Below the pieces are notes generated by a model. That model made no database searches. It was given only the letters and a program-made list of their open reading frames with translations, and was not told where the DNA came from. The position numbers and the translations under genes were made by a program. From assembly GCF_040144835.1 (NCBI RefSeq), contig NZ_CP151632.1:558001-622000 (forward strand): a stretch of DNA of 64,000 nt, in the 5' to 3' direction. Shown one piece after another: positions 56,099 to 64,000 of the stretch (the stretch's first letter is position 1; each line of letters begins with the position of its first letter). The stretch is from Microbacterium sp. LWS13-1.2. GTDB taxonomy: Bacteria > Actinomycetota > Actinomycetes > Actinomycetales > Microbacteriaceae.

Positions 56099-56730
56099 TC
56101 CACAGGGCGCGACTGCTCGCCGTCGTCGTCACGGTGCTGTGCGGGGCGATCGGGGTGATCTCGTCGACGCAGACGTGGCTCACCGTCGTGCTCGAGGACG
56201 CTGCCCGCCACGTGCTCGAGGTGCCGGGCGCCTCGGCTCTGCCGGTACTTGCCCCGCTCAGCCTCGCCGTGCTCGCTCTCGGCGCGGCCCTCTCGATCGT
56301 CGGGCTCGCGCTGCGGTACATCTTCGGCGCACTTGCCGTCCTCATCGGTGGCGTGCTGGCCTGGCTGACCGCCCGCATCGTGCTGGAGCATCCCGTCTCG
56401 GCCGTCGCCTCCGTCGTCACCGAATCCACCGGCATCGCGGGCGAGTCGTCCGTCGCGACGCTCGTCGCGTCGATCGACGCGACGCTCTGGCCGGGGGTGA
56501 CCCTCGCCGTCTGGGTGGTGCTCATCGCAGCCGGAGGATTCGTCCTCGCCACCGCACACGGCTGGTCGCGCACCGGGCGGCGGTACCGCACGGACGACGC
56601 CGCACAGCCGGCTCTGCGGGCCGGTTCCCGCCGTCCCGGCGGCGACGGTTCGCGCCCCCACGACGCCGCCGGATCCCGGGCCATCGACGACTGGGACGAC
56701 CTGTCGCGTGGCGAGGATCCCACCGCCTGA
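56095..56730 (+). CDS. Trp-operon-associated membrane protein
   Basis: This 211-residue protein has about four membrane helices, the first at residues 6-26 ([17 protein letters not shown]) and another near the [17 protein letters not shown] stretch. The SSTQTWLTV segment after the first helix and the overall layout match the family found in actinobacterial trp operons between trpE and trpC. The C-terminal about 50 residues are polar and charged. The GTG at 56095 overlaps the hisI stop. Function unknown. Confidence 0.85.
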   Translation: MIHRARLLAVVVTVLCGAIGVISSTQTWLTVVLEDAARHVLEVPGASALPVLAPLSLAVLALGAALSIVGLALRYIFGALAVLIGGVLAWLTARIVLEHPVSAVASVVTESTGIAGESSVATLVASIDATLWPGVTLAVWVVLIAAGGFVLATAHGWSRTGRRYRTDDAAQPALRAGSRRPGGDGSRPHDAAGSRAIDDWDDLSRGEDPTA

Positions 56731-56781
56731 CCGCTAGACTGGCGTCATCCCGCGCTTCCCAGGCTTCACGAGGAGATATCC

Positions 56782-57012
56782 ATGAGCAACAACATCGGCG
56801 ACCCCGGCCACGGACACTCGCCCGCCGCCTGGACGGCCGTCGTGATCATGCTCGTGGCGGTCGCACTCGGAACCCTCTTCTACTTCCTCGACATGCCCGC
56901 CCTCGTGTGGGCATCCGCCGGTCTCCTCGTCGTCGGCGCGATCGTCGGCTGGGCGATGTCGCGCGCCGGTTACGGCGTGAACGGGTCGAAGTACGTGGCG
57001 AAAGAGCACTGA
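56782..57012 (+). CDS. HGxxPAAW-family small membrane protein
   Basis: This 76-residue protein carries the family name motif as HGHSPAAW (11-18), then two membrane helices. It is found just before trpC in many actinobacteria and its function is unknown. The ATG at 56782 follows GAGGAG. trpC begins two bases after the stop, so it is part of the trp unit. Confidence 0.85.
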   Translation: MSNNIGDPGHGHSPAAWTAVVIMLVAVALGTLFYFLDMPALVWASAGLLVVGAIVGWAMSRAGYGVNGSKYVAKEH

Positions 57013-57014
57013 TC

Positions 57015-57824
57015 GTGCTCGCCGACCTGACGGCCGGCGCGGTTGAGGATGCCGAGGCACGCGCCTCGTTGCGGCCAGTGGCGGCAGTCGAGGCCGCAGC
57101 GCTGGCGCAGCGTCCCGCGATCGACGCCGTCGCCGCCCTCGCTCCCTCCGACCGCGTCAAGATCATCGCCGAGGTCAAGCGGGCGAGCCCCTCGCGGGGC
57201 GACCTCGCGGCGATCCCCGACCCCGCGTTGCAGGCCCGTCGCTACGAGGAGGGCGGCGCGTCCGCGATCTCCGTCCTCACCGAGGGACGGCGCTTCAAGG
57301 GAAGCCTCGCCGACCTCGAGGCGGTGAAGGCCGCGGTCACCCTGCCGGTGCTGCGCAAGGACTTCATCGCCACCGAGTACCAGGTGCTCGAGGCCCGGGC
57401 CGCCGGTGCGGACCTCGTGCTGCTCATCGTCGCCGCGCTCGAGCAGGATGTGCTCGCCCGCCTGCACGCGTTCACCCGCGAGCTGGGCATGACCGCGCTC
57501 GTCGAGACGCACTCGGCCGCAGAGGTCGACCGTGCGGCAGAGCTCGACGCGCAGCTCATCGGCGTCAATGCACGCGACCTGTCGACGTTCCAGCTCGACC
57601 GCGACCTGTTCGGGCGGCTGGCGGAGCGCATCCCCGCCGGCGCGGTGAGGATCGCCGAGTCGGCTGTGCTCGTCCCCGAGGACGTCGCCCACTACCGGGC
57701 GGCGGGCGCGGACGTCGTCCTCGTCGGCGAGGCCCTGGTCACCAACGATCCCGTATCCACCCTGCGCGCCTTCCTGCAGGCAGGCGCGGGCGATGCACTG
57801 AGCGAAGGAAGGGCGACGCAGTGA
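57015..57824 (+). CDS. trpC: Indole-3-glycerol phosphate synthase
   Basis: TrpC closes the indole ring. It has 269 residues. [54 protein letters not shown] and IAESAV are the expected barrel signatures with catalytic Lys and Glu. GTG start at 57015; a long upstream frame is a shadow. Not fused to trpF. The stop overlaps the trpB GTG. Confidence 0.96.
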   Translation: MLADLTAGAVEDAEARASLRPVAAVEAAALAQRPAIDAVAALAPSDRVKIIAEVKRASPSRGDLAAIPDPALQARRYEEGGASAISVLTEGRRFKGSLADLEAVKAAVTLPVLRKDFIATEYQVLEARAAGADLVLLIVAALEQDVLARLHAFTRELGMTALVETHSAAEVDRAAELDAQLIGVNARDLSTFQLDRDLFGRLAERIPAGAVRIAESAVLVPEDVAHYRAAGADVVLVGEALVTNDPVSTLRAFLQAGAGDALSEGRATQ

Positions 57825-59095
57825 GTCTTCGCGAGGCCCCCGGGCCGCTGTTCGGCGAGTTCGGCGGGCGCTACATGCCCGAATCCCTCATCGCCGCCAT
57901 CGATGAGCTGGCGGCCGAGTACGAGGCCGCCAAGGTCGATCCCGCGTTCCAGTCCGAGTTCGTCCGCCTGCTCCACTCGTACGCGGGCCGCCCGTCGCCG
58001 ATCACCGAGGTGGCGCGGTTCGCCGAGCACGCCGGGGGAGCGCGCGTGTTCCTCAAGCGCGAGGACCTGAACCACACCGGCTCGCACAAGATCAACAACG
58101 TGCTCGGCCAGGCGCTGCTCACCCAGCGCCTCGGCAAGACCCGCGTGATCGCCGAGACGGGCGCCGGCCAGCACGGCGTCGCGACCGCGACCGCCGCGGC
58201 GCTGTTCGGCTTCGAGTGCACGATCTACATGGGCGAGGTCGACACCGAGCGCCAGGCGCTCAACGTCGCCCGCATGCGCCTCTTGGGCGCCGAGGTGGTG
58301 CCGGTGAAGACCGGCTCGCGCACGCTGAAGGACGCCATCAACGACGCCTACCGCGACTGGGTCGCCAGCGTCGAGACGACGAACTACATCTTCGGCACCG
58401 CCGCGGGACCGCATCCGTTCCCGGCGATGGTGCGCGACTTCCAGAAGGTGATCTCCGAAGAGGCGCGCGCCCAGCTGCTCGAAGAGGCCGGGCGGCTTCC
58501 GGATGCCGTCATCGCCTGCGTCGGCGGCGGCTCGAACGCCATCGGCATGTTCGACGCCTTCCTCGACGACGACGTGAAGCTCTACGGGGTGGAGGCCGCC
58601 GGCGACGGCGTGGACACTCCTCGCCACGCCGCATCGATCGAGCGCGGACGCCCGGGAGTGCTGCACGGCGCGAAGACCTACGTACTGCAGGACGAGGACG
58701 GCCAGACGGTCGAGTCGCACTCCATCTCGGCGGGACTCGACTACCCGGGCGTCGGACCCGAGCACGCCTGGCTCGCCTCGATCGGGCGTGCCGAGTACAT
58801 CCCCGCGACCGACGACGAGGCGATGCAGGCGCTGCGGCTGCTCTCCGAGACCGAGGGCATCATTCCGGCGATCGAGTCGGCGCACGCCCTCGCCGGCGCG
58901 CTGCGCATCGGGCGGGAGCTCGGCCCGGACGCGATCCTCGCGGTCTGCCTATCGGGCCGCGGCGACAAGGACATGGACACCGCCGCGCGCTACTTCCACC
59001 TGTACGACGCTGCCGCCGCTGCGGCGGAGGGCGCCGGGCCAGTCGAGACCGCACCGTCCGACGACGCCGCCAAGGGAGAGGGCACCAAGCTATGA
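57821..59095 (+). CDS. trpB: Tryptophan synthase beta chain
   Basis: TrpB condenses indole and serine with PLP. It has 424 residues. The PLP lysine is Lys90 in [19 protein letters not shown] is present in the form [13 protein letters not shown], and [10 protein letters not shown] binds the phosphate. The C-terminal 20 residues (from about 404) are a polar extension. The stop overlaps the trpA ATG, so the two subunits are coupled. Confidence 0.97.
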   Translation: MSLREAPGPLFGEFGGRYMPESLIAAIDELAAEYEAAKVDPAFQSEFVRLLHSYAGRPSPITEVARFAEHAGGARVFLKREDLNHTGSHKINNVLGQALLTQRLGKTRVIAETGAGQHGVATATAAALFGFECTIYMGEVDTERQALNVARMRLLGAEVVPVKTGSRTLKDAINDAYRDWVASVETTNYIFGTAAGPHPFPAMVRDFQKVISEEARAQLLEEAGRLPDAVIACVGGGSNAIGMFDAFLDDDVKLYGVEAAGDGVDTPRHAASIERGRPGVLHGAKTYVLQDEDGQTVESHSISAGLDYPGVGPEHAWLASIGRAEYIPATDDEAMQALRLLSETEGIIPAIESAHALAGALRIGRELGPDAILAVCLSGRGDKDMDTAARYFHLYDAAAAAAEGAGPVETAPSDDAAKGEGTKL

Positions 59096-59886
59096 GCTCC
59101 CGCGTCGCCGCGGCGATCGACGCCGCCAACGCCGCCGGTCGAGGCGCGTTCGTCGGCTACCTGCCGATCGGCTACCCCGACCTGCGCACGAGCATCGACG
59201 CGGCCGTCGCCCTCGCCGAGAACGGCGCCGACGTCCTCGAGCTCGGCCCGCCCTACTCCGACCCGGTGATGGACGGCACCGTCATCCAGGAGGCCACGCA
59301 GGCCGCCCTCGCCGGCGGCTTCCGGCTGCGCGACACGTTCACGGCGGTGCGCGAGATCACACGCCGCGTGGACGTTCCGGTGCTCGTGATGACGTACTGG
59401 AACCCCGTGCTGCAGTACGGGGTCGACCGATACGCCGACGATCTCCTCGCCGCCGGGGGAGCGGGCCTCATCACCCCGGACATCACGCCCGAAGCCGCGC
59501 CCGAGTGGATCGCGGCCAGCGAGCGCACGGGACTGGACCGCGTGTTCCTCGCCGCGCCGACATCGACCGACGAGCGCCTCGAGCTGATCGTCCGGCAGTC
59601 CACCGGGTTCGTCTACACGGTCTCCACCATGGGCATCACCGGCGAACGGGCGCAGCTGGATGCCGCCGCACGCACGCTCGTCGCCCGGCTGCGCGAGCAC
59701 GGCGTCGAGCACGCCTGTGTCGGCATCGGCATCTCGAACGCCGATCAGGTGGCGGGCGTCCTCGAGTACGCCGACGGCGCGATCGTCGGCACCGCGCTCG
59801 TCCGGGCGCTGCGCGAGGGGGGAATCGACGGCCTCGCCGCGACCGCGCGCAGCCTCGCCGCCGGCACCGCGCGCAGCGCGAACTAG
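59092..59886 (+). CDS. trpA: Tryptophan synthase alpha chain
   Basis: TrpA cleaves indole-3-glycerol phosphate and channels indole to TrpB. It has 264 residues. The catalytic pair is Glu50 in VLELG and Asp61 in [19 protein letters not shown] and [10 protein letters not shown] bind the phosphate. ATG at 59092. Confidence 0.96.
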   Translation: MSSRVAAAIDAANAAGRGAFVGYLPIGYPDLRTSIDAAVALAENGADVLELGPPYSDPVMDGTVIQEATQAALAGGFRLRDTFTAVREITRRVDVPVLVMTYWNPVLQYGVDRYADDLLAAGGAGLITPDITPEAAPEWIAASERTGLDRVFLAAPTSTDERLELIVRQSTGFVYTVSTMGITGERAQLDAAARTLVARLREHGVEHACVGIGISNADQVAGVLEYADGAIVGTALVRALREGGIDGLAATARSLAAGTARSAN

Positions 59887-59950
59887 ACTTCTCAGGTCGG
59901 CGCGTGCGCCGGCCCCTCCCGCACGGATCCAGCAAGGACACGGTTCTCCC

Positions 59951-60922
59951 ATGATCACCGCCGCCGCGAGCGTCGTCGCCAGCATCCCGAGCCCGTCGAT
60001 CAGCTACTTCGACATCGGCCCCCTGCGGATCCACATCTACGCGCTGTGCATCATCACGGGGATCATCGTCGCCGTGCTGTGGACGAACGCCCGCCTCACC
60101 AAGCGGGGGGCCGAGCCGTGGGTCGTCATCGACATCGCCCTGCTCGCCGTGCCGCTCGCGATCATCACCGCCCGGATCTACCACGTCCTCACGCACTGGA
60201 GCTTCTACTTCGGCGAGGGTGCGAACCCGTTGTCGGCGCTGTACATCTGGGAGGGCGGCATCGCGATCTACGGCGCCCTCATCGGCGGCGCCGTCGGCGC
60301 GTGGCTCGGCTGCCGGTGGACCGGCATCCGCTTCTGGACCTTCGCCGACGCGCTCGCGCCCGGCCTCCTCCTCGCCCAGGCGATCGGCCGCTTCGGCAAC
60401 TGGTTCAACCAGGAGCTGTACGGCCTGCCGACCGATGTGCCGTGGGGCCTCGAGATCGACTACCCGAACCCCGCGTGGCCGATCGGCCTGCCGGAGGGGA
60501 CGCTCTTCCACCCCACCTTCCTCTACGAGGTTCTCTGGAACGCGCTGGGCGTCCTGGTGATCGTGTGGGTCGGCCGCCGCTTCCGCCTGCAGTGGGGGCG
60601 CCTGTTCGCCGTATACCTCATGTGGTACAGCGCCGGACGCATCGTGTGGGAGTCGATCCGCATCGACCCCAGCGACATCTTCCTGGGCCTGCGCACCAAC
60701 GTCTGGGCGGCCATCCTGGGCGTCGTCGTCGGTCTGGCGATCTTCTTCGTGCAGAAGCGCCGCCACCCGGGTCTCGAGCCGTCGCCCTATGTGTCCGGCC
60801 GCGAGTGGAACGCCGGACAGGCTGTACAATCGCAGAACACCGACGACTTCGTCGACGTCAGCGAACCCCCGACGTCCGAGGTCGAAGAGGTCAGCGCCAC
60901 AAGCACTCCTGCCACCAAATAA
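59951..60922 (+). CDS. lgt: Prolipoprotein diacylglyceryl transferase
   Basis: Lgt attaches diacylglycerol to the lipobox cysteine of prelipoproteins. It has 323 residues and about seven membrane helices. The signature [13 protein letters not shown] (about 146-158) and the HPTFLYE segment are intact. The tail after about 275 is cytosolic, polar and acidic. The ATG at 59951 is 64 bases after trpA; a promoter for gltB lies inside its 3' end. Confidence 0.95.
   Translation: MITAAASVVASIPSPSISYFDIGPLRIHIYALCIITGIIVAVLWTNARLTKRGAEPWVVIDIALLAVPLAIITARIYHVLTHWSFYFGEGANPLSALYIWEGGIAIYGALIGGAVGAWLGCRWTGIRFWTFADALAPGLLLAQAIGRFGNWFNQELYGLPTDVPWGLEIDYPNPAWPIGLPEGTLFHPTFLYEVLWNALGVLVIVWVGRRFRLQWGRLFAVYLMWYSAGRIVWESIRIDPSDIFLGLRTNVWAAILGVVVGLAIFFVQKRRHPGLEPSPYVSGREWNAGQAVQSQNTDDFVDVSEPPTSEVEEVSATSTPATK
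60825..60830 (+). promoter_or_regulatory. -10 element for gltB inside lgt
   Basis: TACAAT at 60825-60830 in the lgt 3' coding end would give a leader of about 160 bases for gltB. The leader between lgt and gltB (60923-60999) shows no clear terminator. Confidence 0.35.
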
Positions 60923-60999
60923 CGCCGCTCAGTTCCCGAGGAGCGTGCGCCCAGGGCCGACGTCGTCCCATCTTGACTATCAACGTGAGGACGGTAGGT

Positions 61000-63900
61000 A
61001 TGGCTTCGAGCCCCCGTCACGTCGTCTCTTCGGAGGCGAACTTCCCCGCTTCGTCCGGCCGCGCCGGCTTCCCGCCGAAGCAGGGGATGTACAACCCTGC
61101 CTTCGAGAAGGACGCCTGCGGACTGGCCATGGTCGCGACGCTGCGCGGCGAGGCCGGTCACGACATCATCGATCTGGCCCTGACGGCCCTTCGCAACCTC
61201 GAGCACCGGGGCGCGATCGGCTCGGACGCCGGCACCGGCGACGGTGCGGGCATCCTCACGCAGATGCCCGACGCGTTCCTGCGCGCGGTGGCCGGCTTCG
61301 AGCTGCCGCCGGTCGGCGAGTACGCCGCGGGCATGGTGTTCCTGCCCCGCGACGCCGACGCGCGCGCGGCCCAGAAGACGGGCATCGAGCGGATCGCGGC
61401 GTCCGAGGGCATGACCGTCCTGGGCTGGCGCGAGGTGCCGACCTCCGACGATCACCTGGGCAAGCTCGCCTTCGCGGCGCGCCCGGTCTTCGAGCAGGTC
61501 TTCGTGTCGCACCCGGCCTCGGGCGACCAGCCGGCCCTGTCGGGCATCGCGCTGGACCGGCGCGCCTATCGCCTGCGCACCCGTGCGCGCACCGAACTGG
61601 ACGCGTACTTCGTGTCGCTGTCGGCGCGCACGCTCGGGTACAAGGGCATGGTCACGACGCTGCAGCTGGAGCCGTTCTACCCCGACCTGCAGGACGAGCG
61701 CTTCGCGTCGGAGCTCGCCGTCGTGCACTCCCGTTACTCGACCAACACGTTCCCGTCGTGGCCCCTCGCACAGCCGCTGCGCATGCTCGCGCACAACGGC
61801 GAGATCAACACCGTCAACGGCAACCGCAACTGGATGCGCGCGCGGCAGTCCCAGCTCCAGTCCGAGTTGCTCGGCGACATCCGCCCGCTGCTGCCGATCT
61901 GCACCACCGGCGCCAGCGACTCCGCGTCGTTCGACGAGGTGCTGGAGCTCCTCACGCTGACCGGCCGCAGCCTGCCGCACGCCATCATGATGATGGTGCC
62001 GGAGGCGTACGAGAAGCAGGCCGACATCGACCCGAAGCTGCGGGCGTTCTACGAGTTCCACTCCATGCAGATGGAGCCGTGGGACGGCCCCGCCGCGCTG
62101 ATCTTCACCGACGGCACGCTCGTCGGCGCCACGCTCGACCGCAACGGCCTGCGTCCCGGGCGCTGGACGGAGACGACCGACGGCCTCATCGTCATCGGCA
62201 GTGAGACCGGCGTGCTGGACTTCGAGCCCGAGCGCATCAAGCGTCGCGGGCGTCTGCGCCCCGGCCGCATGTTCCTCGTCGACACGGCGCAGCGCCGCAT
62301 CATCGAGGACGATGAGATCAAGGCGCAGCTCGCCGAGCAGGAGCCGTGGCAGGAGTGGCTCGACGCCGGGCGGGTGCGCCTCGCCGAGCTCCCGGAGCGC
62401 GAGCACATCGTGCACCCGATCGCCTCGATCACGCGCCGTCAGCGCACCTTCGGCTACACCGAGGAAGAGGTCAAGATCCTCCTGACCCCGATGGGTCAGA
62501 ACGGTGCCGAGCCGCTCGGCGCGATGGGCTCCGACACCCCCGTCGCCGTGCTCAGCGAGCGCCCCCGCCTGCTGTTCGACTACTTCACGCAGCAGTTCGC
62601 GCAGGTCACGAACCCGCCGCTGGACTCGATCCGCGAGGAGGTCGTCACGTCGCTGGGCCTCGGGCTCGGTCCCGAGCGCAACCTCCTCGAGTGGGGCGCC
62701 GAGCACACGCGGGTCGTGACGCTCGACTTCCCGGTGATCGACAACGACGAGCTCGCCAAGATCCAGCACATCGACACCGCCCTTCCCGGCCGGACATCGG
62801 TCACGATCCGCGGCCTGTACCGCGTCGAGGCCGGTCACAAGGGCATGAAGAAGCGCCTCGAGCAGATGTGCCAGGAGGTCGACCAGGCGATCGAGGACGG
62901 CGCGGAGTTCATCGTGCTCTCCGACCGCGACTCCAACAAGGACCTCGCGCCCATCCCGTCGCTGCTCATGCTGGCCGCCGTGCACCACCACCTCATCCGC
63001 AAGGAGACGCGCATGAAGTGCGGCCTCGTGGTCGAGGCCGGCGACGTGCGCGAGGTGCACCACGTGGCGACGCTGATCGGATACGGCGCATCCGCCGTCA
63101 ACCCGTACCTCGCCATGGAGACCGTCGAGTACCTGGTGCGCGCGGGCTTCATCACCGGGATCTCGCCCGAGAAGGCCGTCAAGAACCTCATCTACGCCCT
63201 CGGCAAGGGCGTCCTGAAGATCATGTCGAAGATGGGCATCTCGACCGTGTCGTCGTACGCGGGCGCGCAGGTCTTCGAGGCCGTCGGCCTGTCGCAGGAC
63301 TTCGTCGACACGTACTTCACCGGCACCGAGTCCAAGCTCGGCGGCGTCGGGCTCGACGTCGTCGCGGCGGAGAACGCTGCGCGCCACACGTACGCCTACC
63401 CCGAGGATGCGGCCGTCCGCGCGCACGAGCGCCTGTGGACCGGCGGCGAGTACCAGTGGCGGCGCGACGGCTCGCCGCACCTGTTCAACCCCGACACGGT
63501 GTTCCGGCTGCAGCACTCGACGCGCACCCGCCGGTACGACATCTTCCGCGAGTACACGAAGCTGGTGGACGACCAGGCGAGCGAGCTCAAGACGCTGCGC
63601 GGGCTGTTCGCCCTCAAGACCGAGGGCCGTACGCCGGTGCCGATCGACGAGGTCGAGTCGGTCTCGTCGATCGTCAAGCGCTTCTCGACCGGGGCCATGA
63701 GCTACGGGTCGATCTCGCGCGAGGCGCACGAGACCCTGGCGATCGCGATGAACCGCATCGGCGGCAAGTCCAACACCGGCGAGGGTGGCGAAGACACCGA
63801 CCGCCTGCTCGACCCGGAGCGCCGGAGTTCCATCAAGCAGGTCGCCTCGGGTCGCTTCGGCGTCACGAGCCTGTACCTCACCCAGGCCGACGACATCCAG

Positions 63901-64000
63901 ATCAAGCTCGCGCAGGGCGCCAAGCCCGGCGAGGGCGGGCAGCTGCCGCCGACCAAGGTGTACCCGTGGGTCGCGCGCACCCGCCACGCGACCGCGGGCG
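61000..64000 (+). CDS. gltB: Glutamate synthase large subunit, 5' part
   Basis: GltB makes glutamate from glutamine and 2-oxoglutarate. The ATG at 61000 follows GAGGACGG, and the frame is open to the window end, so the first 1,000 codons are present. Cys40 in EKDACGLA is the expected N-terminal nucleophile after removal of a 39-residue propeptide. [17 protein letters not shown] and [11 protein letters not shown] belong to the class II amidotransferase domain. The central domain and the beginning of the FMN barrel ([23 protein letters not shown]) follow. The small subunit gltD is expected downstream. Confidence 0.97.
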   Translation, partial: MASSPRHVVSSEANFPASSGRAGFPPKQGMYNPAFEKDACGLAMVATLRGEAGHDIIDLALTALRNLEHRGAIGSDAGTGDGAGILTQMPDAFLRAVAGFELPPVGEYAAGMVFLPRDADARAAQKTGIERIAASEGMTVLGWREVPTSDDHLGKLAFAARPVFEQVFVSHPASGDQPALSGIALDRRAYRLRTRARTELDAYFVSLSARTLGYKGMVTTLQLEPFYPDLQDERFASELAVVHSRYSTNTFPSWPLAQPLRMLAHNGEINTVNGNRNWMRARQSQLQSELLGDIRPLLPICTTGASDSASFDEVLELLTLTGRSLPHAIMMMVPEAYEKQADIDPKLRAFYEFHSMQMEPWDGPAALIFTDGTLVGATLDRNGLRPGRWTETTDGLIVIGSETGVLDFEPERIKRRGRLRPGRMFLVDTAQRRIIEDDEIKAQLAEQEPWQEWLDAGRVRLAELPEREHIVHPIASITRRQRTFGYTEEEVKILLTPMGQNGAEPLGAMGSDTPVAVLSERPRLLFDYFTQQFAQVTNPPLDSIREEVVTSLGLGLGPERNLLEWGAEHTRVVTLDFPVIDNDELAKIQHIDTALPGRTSVTIRGLYRVEAGHKGMKKRLEQMCQEVDQAIEDGAEFIVLSDRDSNKDLAPIPSLLMLAAVHHHLIRKETRMKCGLVVEAGDVREVHHVATLIGYGASAVNPYLAMETVEYLVRAGFITGISPEKAVKNLIYALGKGVLKIMSKMGISTVSSYAGAQVFEAVGLSQDFVDTYFTGTESKLGGVGLDVVAAENAARHTYAYPEDAAVRAHERLWTGGEYQWRRDGSPHLFNPDTVFRLQHSTRTRRYDIFREYTKLVDDQASELKTLRGLFALKTEGRTPVPIDEVESVSSIVKRFSTGAMSYGSISREAHETLAIAMNRIGGKSNTGEGGEDTDRLLDPERRSSIKQVASGRFGVTSLYLTQADDIQIKLAQGAKPGEGGQLPPTKVYPWVARTRHATAG

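Noticed and set aside
60787-63987. A 1,066-codon open frame antisense to lgt and gltB
   Set aside because: Shadow of gltB, whose own plus-strand frame is open to the window end with all expected motifs.

Overview
The window is high-GC DNA with GTG starts, tightly overlapping operons and the gene order of an actinobacterium. The order pdxS-pdxT-yebC-ruvCAB-yajC-secDF-rel, alaS-ruvX-mltG-aro-efp-nusB, pyrR-pyrBC-carAB-pyrF-gmk-rpoZ-metK-priA-fmt-rsmB-rpe and hisE-hisG-hisF-hisI-trp-lgt-gltB, together with the small HGxxPAAW protein, the Trp-associated membrane protein and a cysteine-less S4 protein, points to Microbacteriaceae, most likely Microbacterium. I see no rRNA, tRNA, CRISPR array, phage or insertion sequence, and no gene-free stretch longer than 300 bases.

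Layout. 1-8.8 kb: PLP synthase (pdxST), a PUA/EVE-like protein, yebC, Holliday-junction genes ruvCAB and the preprotein translocase accessory genes yajC-secD-secF. 8.8-13.9 kb: rel (ppGpp), then three minus-strand genes (AbiEi-like, DUF349, small membrane protein). 14-20 kb: rarA, rpsD, a small membrane-anchored protein, alaS, ruvX. 20-27.7 kb: mltG, shikimate genes aroE-C-K-B and aroQ, a GNAT enzyme, efp, nusB. 27.7-35.4 kb: an accessory block set between nusB and pyrR: an SNF2/SWIM helicase, an ECF41 sigma factor with its divergent NAD-epimerase partner, a metallo-beta-lactamase/Rieske fusion and a DoxX-like protein. 35.5-46.8 kb: the pyrimidine operon ending in a fused mIHF-guanylate kinase, then rpoZ and metK. 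46.8-53.7 kb: priA, fmt, rsmB, glutaminase (minus), rpe, a membrane protein. 53.7-64 kb: his genes, trpCBA with two small membrane proteins, lgt and the first 1,000 codons of gltB, which runs off the end.

The most interesting points are: (1) a TGTCACA-N16-CGTC promoter, which matches the ECF41 consensus as I remember it, reading from the sigma gene's upstream region into the epimerase, while the sigma gene itself carries a one-base frameshift that removes its NPDKL regulatory motif; (2) an mIHF nucleoid-protein domain fused in one reading frame to guanylate kinase; (3) a seven-base word, GGGGGAG, that I count 22 times on the plus strand and never on the minus strand, including inside a minus-strand gene and an intergenic site; it is a candidate strand-orienting sequence for FtsK/SpoIIIE-type translocases; (4) about a dozen genes whose -10 box ends exactly 6-7 bases before the start codon, implying leaderless mRNAs and fixing several starts, including the divergent glsA/rpe pair whose -10 boxes overlap in a 20-bp gap; (5) trpE and coaBC missing from their usual places.

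All calls rest on reading the sequence and on remembered family knowledge. No database search was possible.
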